Shown piece by piece: positions 9,958 through 20,834 of a stretch of 64,000 nt of DNA. The translations under genes and the position numbers were made by a program. How positions within the stretch are numbered: position 1 is the first letter of the stretch; the number at the start of each line of letters is the position of its first letter. This DNA comes from Ophiura sarsii (taxonomy: Eukaryota; Echinodermata; Ophiuroidea; Amphilepidida; Ophiuridae). Below the pieces are notes generated by a model. The model was given only the letters and a program-made list of their open reading frames with translations. It ran no database searches and had not been told where the DNA came from. Location of the stretch: NCBI GenBank assembly GCA_035610835.1, contig CM069444.1, positions 434,001-498,000 of the forward strand, given 5' to 3'.

Positions 9958-11219
9958 TCTCAGTTCCTATACAATTGTCTATACTGCTCTGCTCACGGGA
10001 TCTTGATCTCGAAACACAGGCCGGCCTTCTGATCACGTGTTTATTGAGTAAGTTTATGTAAGGAATTATTTTGTTTGTTTACTGAGTTGCTGGCCGATTT
10101 TCGCTGGGACTTGAATAGGCAAAGTTAAAAAATAAACATGTTTAGCGTCCTGACTTACTTTTTCAGGAAAGACCGGGAGGCCTTTTTTGTTATTGTTGTT
10201 CACTCTTTAGTACATCATCGCCCGTGTTTGAGCGATATTAAATATTTGTGAGGGCTCTTTTAGATCCTCTAGGTTTCAGAGGGCCGGCTCCAGTATGCCT
10301 ATAGCTCCAAACTGAACTGCAATCCCGGGAACCAGACCACTCATCATGTAAAGGTTGTTTAGGGACCGTTCTGTCCGTTCATTATTTATGGTGGAGGGGG
10401 GGTTGGGTAAAATATAGGGGGGGGGGGTCATGTAACTTTCATATGTTGAAATAGGGGGGGTTATGTAACTTTTTATTCTTGAACAGGGGGGGTTGTGTAA
10501 ATTTGTTTAAACTATAAAGATGGTGGTGATTGGAGTGATTTTAAAGGCTATTTTGGAGTGTAAATGCCATTTCTTTCTGCGCTTCGCGCATATTTTCTTA
10601 AAACCTATCGGGTATCGACTTCAAAAACTTTTAATATGAGACGACTTCTGGACAGCAAATCGACGATATGGTGGAAAAACATCTATATAGTCATCAACGG
10701 TCGAGACATTAGAGCAACAGGGTGTATAATGTTACAAAATCCAATTTCATGATTTAAAAATGTGATTTATTGCATGCTTTTCACCTCATCTCTGCTTTAC
10801 ACCAATGCTCACAAAAGTAAAACGTTTCACTTGATTATACGTTTCTGCTCAGAATGTTCTAACTTGTTCTTTCTGGTTATAAAGACTCACAAAACCACCC
10901 AAAATGTATAAATATGAGAAAAAAATCCAACTCGCTACGCTCGCCATTACTAATTTCACACATTACTAATTTCTATTTTAACTGTTTTTGGTGATGGAAC
11001 TACTTTAATTTTTATACTGACACGTTTGTTATCACTCCTGGAATCTTCGGAACATTTTATGGATTTTAATGTGGATTTATCTTCAGGAAATCAGTGAAAA
11101 TGTATCTGAAATCTTCTCATCTTTTTGGAATAATACACAATGCTAACTACTACATGTAGTACTATACACTTGCTTTGCCTTGGACTATACCCTTGAGTTG
11201 AGCCACTTGTCACCCTGGA
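9958..11219. other. SDR upstream region, then probable LINE 5' region
   Basis: Immediately upstream of the SDR start no clear TATA box is visible. G-rich runs at about 10395-10490 contain several GGGGGGG blocks. The part just before 11220 probably belongs to the LINE 5' untranslated region, but its 5' boundary cannot be set. I see no ORF1. Confidence 0.35.
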
Positions 11220-14200
11220 TTGTATCTCCACTTGATACTCTTGACTGTTTGTAATATTATGTGTGATCTTGAATTTCCGGAAATACAAGATCTGTTGTGT
11301 GACTTAGACATTTTTTGCCTTAGTGAAACACATTGTAGTGTTTCAGATACTCCTGATTTACCAGGGTTCCATATTGTGCATAATAAACGGCCCAAGTCTC
11401 CCAAAGCCACTCGGGCTTTTGGGGGTTTAGCGGTTGGCTTTAGACTCTCATTAATTTCAGGTATCACTGTTTTAAAGCCACGTCATAGTGAATTCATGTG
11501 GATTAAATTGGATAAATCTTTTTTTCACTTTGATTCAGATCTATATATTTGTTGTTTATACATTAGTCCTATTGGATCCTCATTCAGTTCTAAACGTGAT
11601 GATATTTTCACTTTAATTGAAGAAGATATCATTAAATATTCTGCTTTGGGTAATTGTCTAATCATGGGCGACTTTAATGCCCGTACTAATGAGGTGGCCG
11701 ATTTCATTTCTAACGATTCTTCAAAATTTGATAATTTTGTTCATGATTATACAATTGATGTACCTTTGTCAAGACAAAATATGGATGACCACCAGGTTGA
11801 TACTCATGGTAAAGCTATCTTAGAGTTATGTAAAAGTAGTAGTTTTCGCATCCTAAACGGTCGTCACCTTGGTGACCTGCAAGGTAATTTCACTTGTTTT
11901 AGTCATGTGGGTAAACCTAGCGTCATTGATTACATGTTATGTAATTCAGATTTTATGTCACAAGTTGATTTTTTCAGGGTTCATGATCTCACACCACACT
12001 CTATCCATTGTTTGATTTCATGTCACATCAAAACAGGATATAATTTGTTTACACCCGTTATTGGGAACTCGGAAGTGCCTCTTCATGATATTCCTGCTCA
12101 ATTTGTTTGGAATTCAAAATCAGGTGATTCATGGAATGATGCGTTACAACAGAAATGTATTAAGGATAAAATTGACGCAGTTAAGGTGAAACTTCAGGAT
12201 TCTGTTGATATTGATGTTAATGTTGAAGATTTTAATGATTTACTTCATGAAATAGGTAAGGCGGCTGGTATTCGTAAAAAAAGAGTACAGGTAGACTGTT
12301 CAACTGGTGTTCGTAAAAAAACAACTCGTAATTTTAAGAAATGGTATGATAAAGATTGTAATGCTGCACGTAAAAATCTTAGTTCATTAGCACGATGTAT
12401 TAAGAAAAATCCGTCTTGCTTACCCTTGGTTCATACCTACCGCAACATGAAGAAAAAATATAAAAAGCTTCTTAATTATAAACGTACTCAGTTTCGTAAT
12501 TATATTTTTGATAATCTTGATAACATGGAGTCTAACAATCCCAAGGCCTTTTGGGAGCTATATAATGAGTTATGTGATAAGAATATGAATAGTAAAAGTA
12601 CTGTTATATCCCCATTACAATGGTGGAATCATTTTAATGCATTAATGAACCGTAACCTCCAGCATATTGATAGTGATTTTGAGACTTCTATTAATAATTT
12701 TGGGTCCAGTAATTTTCAAAATTCTTTTTCAAGTCTTGATTTTCATATTTCAGATGTTGAAGTTAAAAATGCGATCTTCAAATTAAAAAACAATAAATCT
12801 CCTGGTATAGATGGTATCCGGAATGAAATGTTAAAACGTAGCAACCCTGCCCTCATCACACTATTGGCTAAACTGTTCAACTCAATTTTGTTGAGCGCTA
12901 ACTTTCCTAACGCTTGGCGTCTCAGTATATTGTCTGTTATTCATAAAAAAGGTGATAAGTATAATCCCAGTAATTACAGAGGTATTGCTGTGTCGAGTAA
13001 TCTATGCAAGTTATTTTGTCTTGTGTTACATAATAGGTTAACAGATTTTTGTAAAACAAAAAATCTGATTCCTCGAGAACAGATTGGCTTTCAAAAAGGC
13101 TCCAGAACTCAAGATCATATCCTGGTACTTAAGAATTTAATTGACAAATACATTTCGAAGTCTAAGAATTTATATGTTTGTTTTATTGATTTTTCTTCAG
13201 CATTTGACACTGTTTGGAGAAATGGTCTAATATACAAACTCATTAATGCTGGTATAGATGGCAATTTCCTTAGAACTATACATAATATGTATTCTTCCGT
13301 TTCTTTTGCTGTCAAATGTGTTGATAAAATAACTGATTCTTTTAACTCTTCAGTTGGTGTAAAACAAGGTTGTGTTTTAAGCCCTTTGCTTTTTAATATG
13401 TATCTTCGTGATCTTCCTTCGATTTTTGATAATACTTGTAATCCTGTTACTGTAAATAATAATCCATTGAGTTGTCTAATGTATGCAGATGACTTGATAA
13501 TTATGTCTAGTTCCGCTGATGGTCTTCAAAATGCTATCACCAAATTAAACGATTTCTGCTTGAAATGGAAGCTGAAAATTAACTATAACAAAACTAAAAT
13601 CATGACTTTCAACAAAGGTGGTCGACTTATTTCCAGGAATACATTCACTTGTGGTGAGTCTGTTATTGAACTATGTAATCAGTATAACTATCTTGGTATT
13701 TTGTTCACACCATCTGGCTCTTTTACAAAATCCATTGATAATTTGAAAGATAAAGCTTTAAAGGCTTTTTTCAAAATTAGAGAGAATTTGTATGGTAGTT
13801 CAAGTAAATGTAGTATGAAATTATTCAATACATTAATTAGACCCATTCTTTGTTATGGTTGTGAAGTCTGGGCTCCTTTCTTACTTAAGGGTTTAAAGAC
13901 TGGTAATTTGATTGATATTTGTGATAAATTAAGTGTTGAAAATATTCATATCAAGTCATGTAAACTCATTTTAGGTGTTAATCGTAAAACAACCAATAAT
14001 GCTGTTCGAGCCGAATTAGGTAGTTACCCAGTATTTTTGTTCATGCTGGCCCTTGCATTAAAATACTGGTGGAAATTGAATAATGATTGTTTGTTAGGTT
14101 CGTCATCTCTAGTTGTTCAATCTTTGATTGACAATAGAACGTTCCATAGTAATAATAACTATTTCAGTTGGAGCTCTGGCATTGGAAATATTTGTAAACT

Positions 14201-14747
14201 TGTTGGTGACATGGAAATTTGGCACAAACCTAATATTCTTAGGAAAAATTCAATCATGTCCATGGTTAGCACAACAATTCAGTCTGTGTATGTTAATGAA
14301 TGGTCACAGCGTATCTCCAATGCCCAGCCAAAACTTCGTACCTATTGTAAATTCAAATCAACTTTCCAATGTGAAAATTATCTTCATATTCTAAATAGAT
14401 CCCAAAGATCATTATTCTGTAAATTACGTATCAGTGCCCATAATCTTCGAATTGAAACTGGGCGTCACTCAATTCAAAGAATACCTCCTGAAAATAGAAT
14501 TTGTCAGTTGTGTACCCAAAATAAGGTCGAGGACGAGTTTCACTTTATTATGAAGTGTACGGCATATAATCGTCCTCGCAGTACACTATTATCATCTCTT
14601 CAGGGATGTTTAAATATTGATATTAATTCGGAGGAGTATGATACTTTTATCAATATTATGTGTGCTTCTGATTTTGATATTGTTAAAATAATTGCTAAAT
14701 ATGTTAATGCTGCGTTTGATATTCGTTCTATGGTGCAGCAACATTAA
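11220..14747 (+). CDS. LINE ORF2: APE-type endonuclease plus reverse transcriptase, intact
   Basis: An uninterrupted 1175-codon frame of a non-LTR retrotransposon. The endonuclease occupies roughly residues 1-260, with SETH near residue 37 and MGDFNAR at 149-155. The final motif reads SIH where most relatives have SDH. Reverse transcriptase follows: SPGIDG, YRGIAVSSNLCKL, FIDFSSAFD (first catalytic Asp at 657), GVKQGCVLSPLLF and YADD (755-758). Near the C-terminus a CxxC...HxxxxC zinc-knuckle-like motif (QLC...FHFIMKC) is present. No RNase H domain is seen. The layout fits the Jockey/CR1-L2 side of LINEs, but I cannot assign the clade. No stops or frameshifts implies recent insertion. Its 3' UTR runs to about 14905. 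Confidence 0.95.
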   Translation: MYLHLILLTVCNIMCDLEFPEIQDLLCDLDIFCLSETHCSVSDTPDLPGFHIVHNKRPKSPKATRAFGGLAVGFRLSLISGITVLKPRHSEFMWIKLDKSFFHFDSDLYICCLYISPIGSSFSSKRDDIFTLIEEDIIKYSALGNCLIMGDFNARTNEVADFISNDSSKFDNFVHDYTIDVPLSRQNMDDHQVDTHGKAILELCKSSSFRILNGRHLGDLQGNFTCFSHVGKPSVIDYMLCNSDFMSQVDFFRVHDLTPHSIHCLISCHIKTGYNLFTPVIGNSEVPLHDIPAQFVWNSKSGDSWNDALQQKCIKDKIDAVKVKLQDSVDIDVNVEDFNDLLHEIGKAAGIRKKRVQVDCSTGVRKKTTRNFKKWYDKDCNAARKNLSSLARCIKKNPSCLPLVHTYRNMKKKYKKLLNYKRTQFRNYIFDNLDNMESNNPKAFWELYNELCDKNMNSKSTVISPLQWWNHFNALMNRNLQHIDSDFETSINNFGSSNFQNSFSSLDFHISDVEVKNAIFKLKNNKSPGIDGIRNEMLKRSNPALITLLAKLFNSILLSANFPNAWRLSILSVIHKKGDKYNPSNYRGIAVSSNLCKLFCLVLHNRLTDFCKTKNLIPREQIGFQKGSRTQDHILVLKNLIDKYISKSKNLYVCFIDFSSAFDTVWRNGLIYKLINAGIDGNFLRTIHNMYSSVSFAVKCVDKITDSFNSSVGVKQGCVLSPLLFNMYLRDLPSIFDNTCNPVTVNNNPLSCLMYADDLIIMSSSADGLQNAITKLNDFCLKWKLKINYNKTKIMTFNKGGRLISRNTFTCGESVIELCNQYNYLGILFTPSGSFTKSIDNLKDKALKAFFKIRENLYGSSSKCSMKLFNTLIRPILCYGCEVWAPFLLKGLKTGNLIDICDKLSVENIHIKSCKLILGVNRKTTNNAVRAELGSYPVFLFMLALALKYWWKLNNDCLLGSSSLVVQSLIDNRTFHSNNNYFSWSSGIGNICKLVGDMEIWHKPNILRKNSIMSMVSTTIQSVYVNEWSQRISNAQPKLRTYCKFKSTFQCENYLHILNRSQRSLFCKLRISAHNLRIETGRHSIQRIPPENRICQLCTQNKVEDEFHFIMKCTAYNRPRSTLLSSLQGCLNIDINSEEYDTFINIMCASDFDIVKIIAKYVNAAFDIRSMVQQH

Positions 14748-14905
14748 TTTGTCTCATGCATGATATGTAAATTGTATTCATGAACTGAAGCGCATATGCG
14801 TATTGTACTCTCTGTTATGTATGTTTTCTACATTTGTGTGCTTTTGACTATACCTGTATGTTGGGTTTTGTATGTCAATAAAATTGAAAAAATTGAAATA
14901 TGCTA
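14748..14905 (+). mobile_element. 3' UTR and tail of the intact LINE
   Basis: The segment carries AATAAA near 14878 and ends in TTGAAA-type short repeats. The same sequence recurs about 70 bp downstream, which defines it as the element 3' end. Confidence 0.8.
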
Positions 14906-14972
14906 GCCAATCTATATCAACTGGCAGCTATTAGAGATTAGGCCTTGGGGCAATACCCTGGACATGAGGTGT

Positions 14973-15123
14973 TTAATTTGTCTCATGCATGATATGTAAA
15001 TTGTATTCATGAACTGAAGCGCATATGCGCATTGTACTCTCTGTTATGTATGTTTTCTACATTTGTGTGCTTTTTGACTATACCTGTATGTTGGGTTTTG
15101 TATGTCAATAAAATTGAAAATTG
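14973..15123 (+). mobile_element. Second, 5'-truncated copy of the LINE 3' end
   Basis: About 150 bp nearly identical to 14748-14900, from TTTGTCTCATGCATGATATG through AATAAAATTGAAAA, with only a few differences. It could be a severely 5'-truncated insertion or a tandem duplication of the tail. Confidence 0.85.
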
Positions 15124-15153
15124 TGATCATGAACTATAAGCTACTGGGACATA

Positions 15154-15650
15154 ATGGCATTATTAATGATCACCTTGATTTTTATTATAGTGTCTGGATT
15201 GCTTGTTGACAACTCCACTCTACAACCTACTGTAACCTGTGCATATACATTTAAACCCAGACAGTGTTTTAAACATAAGAGTTATTTGAAAACCAGAGTT
15301 TCGTATTATGACAATTCATCTTCAACTTTCCAACTACAATTATTGATATCTGGTGATATCAATCCCAATCCTGGACCTGAAATTGAAAATGACTTAAGAT
15401 ATGCAACAACCTACTCAACTCCTAACTCTATTTCCTATCATCGTGATGAACTTCAGAAATTTAATTGTGCCCCACAACAACATGCTTTGTCTCCTTCTCT
15501 CCTGATCACATCAAATCTCTTGGAATTTTTCAGAGCCTTGAGTGTAAACATCGCCGTAAACATAGAGGTAAAAAAGGTGGAAGTCGCATACTAAAACATT
15601 TGCTGAAAGTAAAGGATATTCCTGCTCCATCCACAAATAACAACTTCTTC
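15154..15650 (+). pseudogene. 5' part of another LINE, with a 2A-like motif
   Basis: The frame opens with a hydrophobic N-terminus (about residues 2-18) that resembles a signal peptide. It reaches LLISGDINPNPGPE at residues 63-76, matching the 2A-like ribosome-skipping consensus ending NPGP, with the expected break between G74 and P75 (codon at 15376). Downstream, similarity moves to another frame (LGIFQSLECKHRRKHRGKKG), a basic region typical of the leader before the endonuclease in CR1-like LINEs of marine invertebrates. A frameshift near 15460-15500 is therefore likely. The rest is lost in the assembly gap. 2A-like motifs at the N-terminus of APE-type LINE ORFs are established in echinoderms and other animals. 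Confidence 0.7.
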
Positions 15651-15750
15651 NNNNNNNNNNNNNNNNNNNNNNNNNNNNNNNNNNNNNNNNNNNNNNNNNN
15701 NNNNNNNNNNNNNNNNNNNNNNNNNNNNNNNNNNNNNNNNNNNNNNNNNN
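15651..15750. other. Assembly gap (100 N)
   Basis: Run of N; true length unknown. Confidence 1.
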
Positions 15751-16030
15751 TTACTGACACATGTATGGCTCGTCCCCTTGTTTCTCAACACAATAAAGAG
15801 ATCAACACTGATTTAAAAACAGTGGTATTATTCAGTTGTCTTGATCGACGCTCAATATTTTCTACAACCCTGCCAAAAGAGGGTTCAAATATTTACCTTA
15901 CTGATACACGTATGGCTATGAGCTCATCCCTTTTTGTCAACACAATAAAAGAGGTTCACACTGGTTTAATCACAGTGGTATTATTCAGTTGTCCTGACCC
16001 TCAATATTCTCAACTGCCAAAATGTAATAT
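15751..16030 (+). repeat. ~130-bp tandem duplication after the gap
   Basis: Two diverged copies: both contain TTACTGA-ACA-GTATGGCT, AACACAATAAA and ACAGTGGTATTATTCAGTTG, at about 15751-15870 and 15897-16010. They read through in one frame as related peptides (TDTCMA/TDTRMA; TVVLFSC twice). They may be the continuation of the gapped LINE, but no domain is recognisable. Confidence 0.6.
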
Positions 16031-16073
16031 CAAATTGATATGCATGTACACTTTTTTTACTTAAACATTTTAA

Positions 16074-16451
16074 AGGGGGTGTGGACTCTCAGGTACAGCC
16101 TCCGTATCAATATTCATTTAATCTTTATATAAGTATATCGTTTTTAGCAGAAAAGGGTTCAATGTATCCAACCATGATAATGAAATTGACCATTTTGGAG
16201 AAAATTATAAAAAAAACACTGTTCTGCAAAGATAACTCAAAATATATGTTGTCAAATTTTGTCATACTAGTTTGAGTGCCGAAACATTTTTACCTCCAAA
16301 ATCATGAAAATCACATTTTGGGGGGAAAATCACACTTTTTGGTCTATAACTCAAAAAATAAATAAGATATTAAACATAAAAAAGCACCCTGAGAAATGTT
16401 ATCAGTATTATCATAAAACTACAGTGCAACTTACCATAAATGCCCGTTTTC
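16074..16451 (+). repeat. Left arm of a large inverted repeat
   Basis: Begins GGGGGTGTGGACTCTCAGGT and matches, inverted, 20283-20540. The match covers 16074-16273 and resumes at 16419-16451 (CTACAGTGCAACTTACC...GCCCG). The intervening ~145 bp is missing from the other arm. TTAA-like bases flank both outer ends, which may be the target site. Confidence 0.75.
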
Positions 16452-17394
16452 ACCAACATCACTTACATGACAATAACAACAACACCTTTCTTCCAATTAA
16501 GTCAAGTTTGAAGACACATGACATCAAAGCCTCAACACAAATTTGTATTACACCTATTTTGCTAATTAAGCTCATTTGAATATGTTATGCATATTTAATT
16601 AGCATCTAGTCATAAACACGTTTGACTTTTTATCTTAAGATGTGTACATCATGGAAGCCTGGGGATAAGATATAATGTGCATATTCTTAATTCCGACATA
16701 TTTGTATGAGCAAATTAAAACATTTCTGTGTACTTTTCTCTTTATTTAAATAATTTGCATAATTAAGTACCTATATTCGAGACTTTATTTGAACATATCC
16801 ATACCTTTAATATTGGTATGTGACCTATCAAATTAAAGCGTAAGAAATACACAACAAAATGGTATGAGAACATTTTATGATTTTGTTTTTGTTTTTAAAC
16901 TGAACATATTTAAGCAATGAGTATGCATTCTATACGCCTCTTAGCTTTATTTGTATGCAAACAAATGATTCACCAGGCATAACCACAGGAACGTGCATTT
17001 CAATCTACCGTATTAGCACTGCACATGCCATTATGTGTGCAGTCATGCACACCCCTACATACAAGGGGTGTGTGTGGTGTCATAAACCACCTCCCTAGTT
17101 GCTTCTTGACATCCCTTTAGGTCTTTCTAAATTGAAGATGTGTACTCAGCTGTGAAATCGATGTCGGTTAAAAGCTAGCTTCTAGTTGGCTGGGCCCTAT
17201 ACAGTTGTGAATGGTGGGTTCTGAAGCAAAGACCAAAGGAGGTTTAATAGAAATGTACAACAACATTAAAACTCACATACGGAGAGTAAATTATTTATTT
17301 GAACTTCAGTCATTTAAAAGCATTTGGATCACATACTGAATTGGTTTAATTTTCATTTTTCATGGACCAAAAGGAGGTGGTGTATATAAACAAT
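16452..17394. other. AT-rich spacer, no gene recognised
   Basis: No open frame of interest and no repeat with a partner elsewhere in the window, other than being enclosed by the inverted arms. Confidence 0.4.
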
Positions 17395-20276
17395 TGAAAT
17401 ATAAATAAATATATAAATAAAAGGGCATTTATAATGCGCCTCACATTGTGAACACAACCCCGAGGCGCATAACATACATAAATGAAAAATATAAGAACAT
17501 AATAAAGAAGCTATACATCATAGAATACACATCAGAAATTACATAAAGTACAAATACAACAACAACAACTTGATCTGCAAACATGACCAGCAAGGATATT
17601 AAATATAATGTACAATGCAGTCTACTATGCACAATTTATAAATTAAAAAGATATGTCTTCAATGACGTTTTGAAGGATTGCACTGATGCAGCACGTCGGA
17701 CATGTTCGGGAAGAGCATTCTATTTCTACTGCCGTAAGTCCGTTTAGCAGATATGGCCGCGCGTGGTACTTGAAGGAGCCCTTTGGATCTTGATCTTAAA
17801 GTCCGAGAAGGATGGTAAGGTATGATGAGTTGTTTGATATAGGTAGGTGCAAGATTGTGCAGGGACTTATATACAACAAGGAGAAGTTTAAAAAGAATTC
17901 GCTTTCTGATTGGCAACCAATGTAGATCCTTTAAAATTGGCGTCACATGGTCGCGTCTTCTGGCACCGGTACCAGGCGTGCAGCCGAGTTTTGTACGCGT
18001 TGGAGTTTTAAAATATCTGTATCCGGGAGTTTATAAAGAAGACAATTGCAACTGTCCAATCGCGATGAAATGAACGCGTGAACTAAACGCTCTGTTGTAG
18101 AACGATCAAGGTATTTGCGCAATTGACCGAGAGTCCGTAAAGAAATAAGGGCCTTGCGACACACATTTTTAATGTGATTTGACATCATGAGCTGGCCATC
18201 AATGAATACGCCAAGATCTCTTACACCATCCACAGGTCTGATATCCGAGTTCCCGATTTTGACACTTGGAATAGCTCTGTCATTTTGAAAACGTGATCTG
18301 ATGTACACAATCTCAGTCTTTGCATCGTTTATTTTGAGTGTATTTGACGTTGCCCAAGATCTAATATCAGTAACACAAGCTTCAAGTGATGATATGGCCT
18401 CAGCCTTGGATGGATGATCAAACACCTTATACAACTGTGTATCATCTGCATACACCATTCCATCAATTCCATGAGCTTTCAAAATATCTTGGATGGGACC
18501 AGAGTATAAGATAAATTGAATTGGACCAATAACTGATCCCTGGGGTACTCCATAGATAAGCGAATGTTTCTGAGATAAAGTCTGTCCAATGACAACCGAC
18601 TGGTCGCGATCACATAGATATTACTTGAACCATTTGTGGGGAATTCCTGTGACACCGTACCTATCCATGAGCCGTGATAACATCAATTCATGATCAATGG
18701 TGTCAAACGCAGCTGAAAGATCTAACAGTATAAGAACTGCTTCCTTGTTTTCATCAACCGCGCGAAGAAGGTAATTCTGAACACGTATTAATGCTGTCTC
18801 TGTCGAATGGTATTTCCTGTACGCAGATTGAAGATCATTATGGAGTTCGTTTTCATCAAGATACTCTTGCATTTGAGCAGATACAACACGCTCAAGAATC
18901 TTGGACAAGAAAGGCAAGTTCGAGACAGGTCGATAGTTCTTCACATCTTCAGGATCTGCGTTGGACTTTTTTTAAATTGGATTTATCCGAGCAGTTTTGA
19001 GTGCAGATGGTACTTCACCAGTAGAAATGGAGCGATTAATAATACTGGTGATGACAGGCAATAAAACATCAATGCAATCCTTTAGTAGTGATGTAGGTAT
19101 CGGATCAAGCATACATGATTTTGTAGGAGCATTCATAATGATTTTGCACACATCATCTTCCGTTACAGGAGCGAACACACAAAATGAGCTATCACATGAA
19201 TCAGAAATGTCAACAGACAGATCTTCAGACGGTGTTTTGTCCATATCTTCGCGAATATTGTTAATCTTGTTACTGAAAAAATTAGCAAAGTTATTCGCAA
19301 CTTCGTGTTCATCACCAGTAGGACGAATGGGACGGGATGAACCATGAGACATGCTAGCTACTTTGCGAAAATTTCTGTACTTTTTACAGTCTTCTTGAAA
19401 AATTTGGCGGTGGATCTCAAGTCCAGATTTTTTCCACGCTCTTTCGCTTCTACGTTTCACGCGTTTTGCTTCATGAAGATCCTGAGAGAACCATGGTGTG
19501 TGTGGTCTTAGAATCACAGTATGCGTTACTTCAGGAGCATGTTTGTCAAGCATATTACACAAGACATCATTGTACTGATTGACAAAGTCTTGAAGATCAT
19601 TGCATGGCTTTGTAAGCAACGGAGAAGATCTAATATCTTGCTTGAATGCATCAACATTGATACTACGAAGCTTTCGAGATGTGACTTTGGTTTGGGTAGC
19701 AGTGGGTTTTGACAGTTTAAGTCTACACAAAACACCGAAATGATCCGATGGCAGACTGTAATCAAGATCAAAGTCAGTAACAATGTCATCATCATAACGA
19801 GTGATCAGGAGATCAAGTATATGGCCATCTCTATGCGTAGTTCTATCGACAGTTTGTTGGAGATCAGCTGATTCAAGCAGATTCAGAAATTTTCGAGCAG
19901 TATAATCAGAATCAACATCCACATGAAAATTAAAGTCACCTGTTACAAGAATGCTTGTTGAGATGTTGGGAAAGCATTCCATCAGGGTTGAGAAATCGCG
20001 GAAGAAGTCAGACACCTTCAATTTGTTTTTCTTAGAAGGCGGAGGTCTATATACGAGGAAAATTCTCACAGATTTGTTTCCAGATGAAATAGTTACATCC
20101 ATGTGCTCGAAAGACGCAAACTTGCAGACTTCATTTCGTGTTATCTCAAATCCTTTTCGCAGAATGATACAAACGCCTCCCCCAGATCTTATTAGGCGGG
20201 GAACATGATGAACATCGAAATCAGGCAACGCATTCTGAAGATCAGCTAAAACACCATCGTCACGTTCATTTCCTTA
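17395..20276 (-). pseudogene. 5'-truncated L2/CR1-type LINE, broken
   Basis: Read from 20276 downward. The endonuclease starts inside the domain (GNERDDGVLADLQ, then GDFNFHVD, HILDLLI and SDHFGV). Reverse transcriptase segments follow: DPIPTSLLK, NYRPVSNLPFLSKILE, LDLSAAFDTIDHE, YGVPQGSVIGP and YADDTQLY. The end is LHWLPIRKRILFKLL, typical of L2/CR1 C-termini. The frame is broken by a shift at a T-run near 18965-18972, a TAA after WFK near 18621, and another shift near 17945. The 3' region (17400-17480) holds an inverted GCGCCTC.../GAGGCGC stem and an ATTT-type tail, usual for L2-like elements. It cannot be autonomous in this state. Confidence 0.9.
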
Positions 20277-20282
20277 AAGGAA

Positions 20283-20540
20283 ATAAATAAAGGGCGTTCA
20301 TGGTTAGTTGCACTGTAGTATGACAAAATTTGACAAAATATATTTTGAGTTATCTTTGCAGAACCTAAAATGGGTCGAAAAAGGTGTTTTTTTATAATTT
20401 TCTCCAAAATGTCATTATCATGGTTGGATTCATTGAACCCTTTTATGCAAAATAATGTTACTTATATAAAGATTAAATAAATATTGAAGAAGTTACGGCA
20501 GTTTAACGAAGGCTTTACCTGAGAGTCCACACCCCCTTAA
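20283..20540 (-). repeat. Right arm of the large inverted repeat
   Basis: Inverted counterpart of 16074-16451, ending CCTGAGAGTCCACACCCCC near 20535. The LINE begins directly inside it, so the LINE probably inserted into a pre-existing palindromic element. A third copy lies at 27815-27955. Confidence 0.75.
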
Positions 20541-20834
20541 GTAAGTCTTAACTTAAGACACAGGGGGTAAAAGCAGGTTTGACAAGAAAATTACGGACAG
20601 TAACATAATTGGATTGAACAGATCATTTGGTTTAAATAAGTTGTTGTTATTTGTAAGAGCAGCCTATTTTGCACCTTTTGTGATGGTAATAGCACAAATA
20701 ACTTTATCTCATTGAAAAAAGTGTCATTTTTTGCGTACTAAAAGGAGAGGGAAAGAGGTATTACATTTTTGACAGCAGCGAATGAATACAGAAGGATGTG
20801 GGCCTGTGAAGACATAAAGCGCACTGGTGCACTA

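Noticed and set aside
18791..20208. Plus-strand frames opposite the L2-type LINE
   Set aside because: Antisense shadows of the endonuclease and reverse-transcriptase coding sequence.
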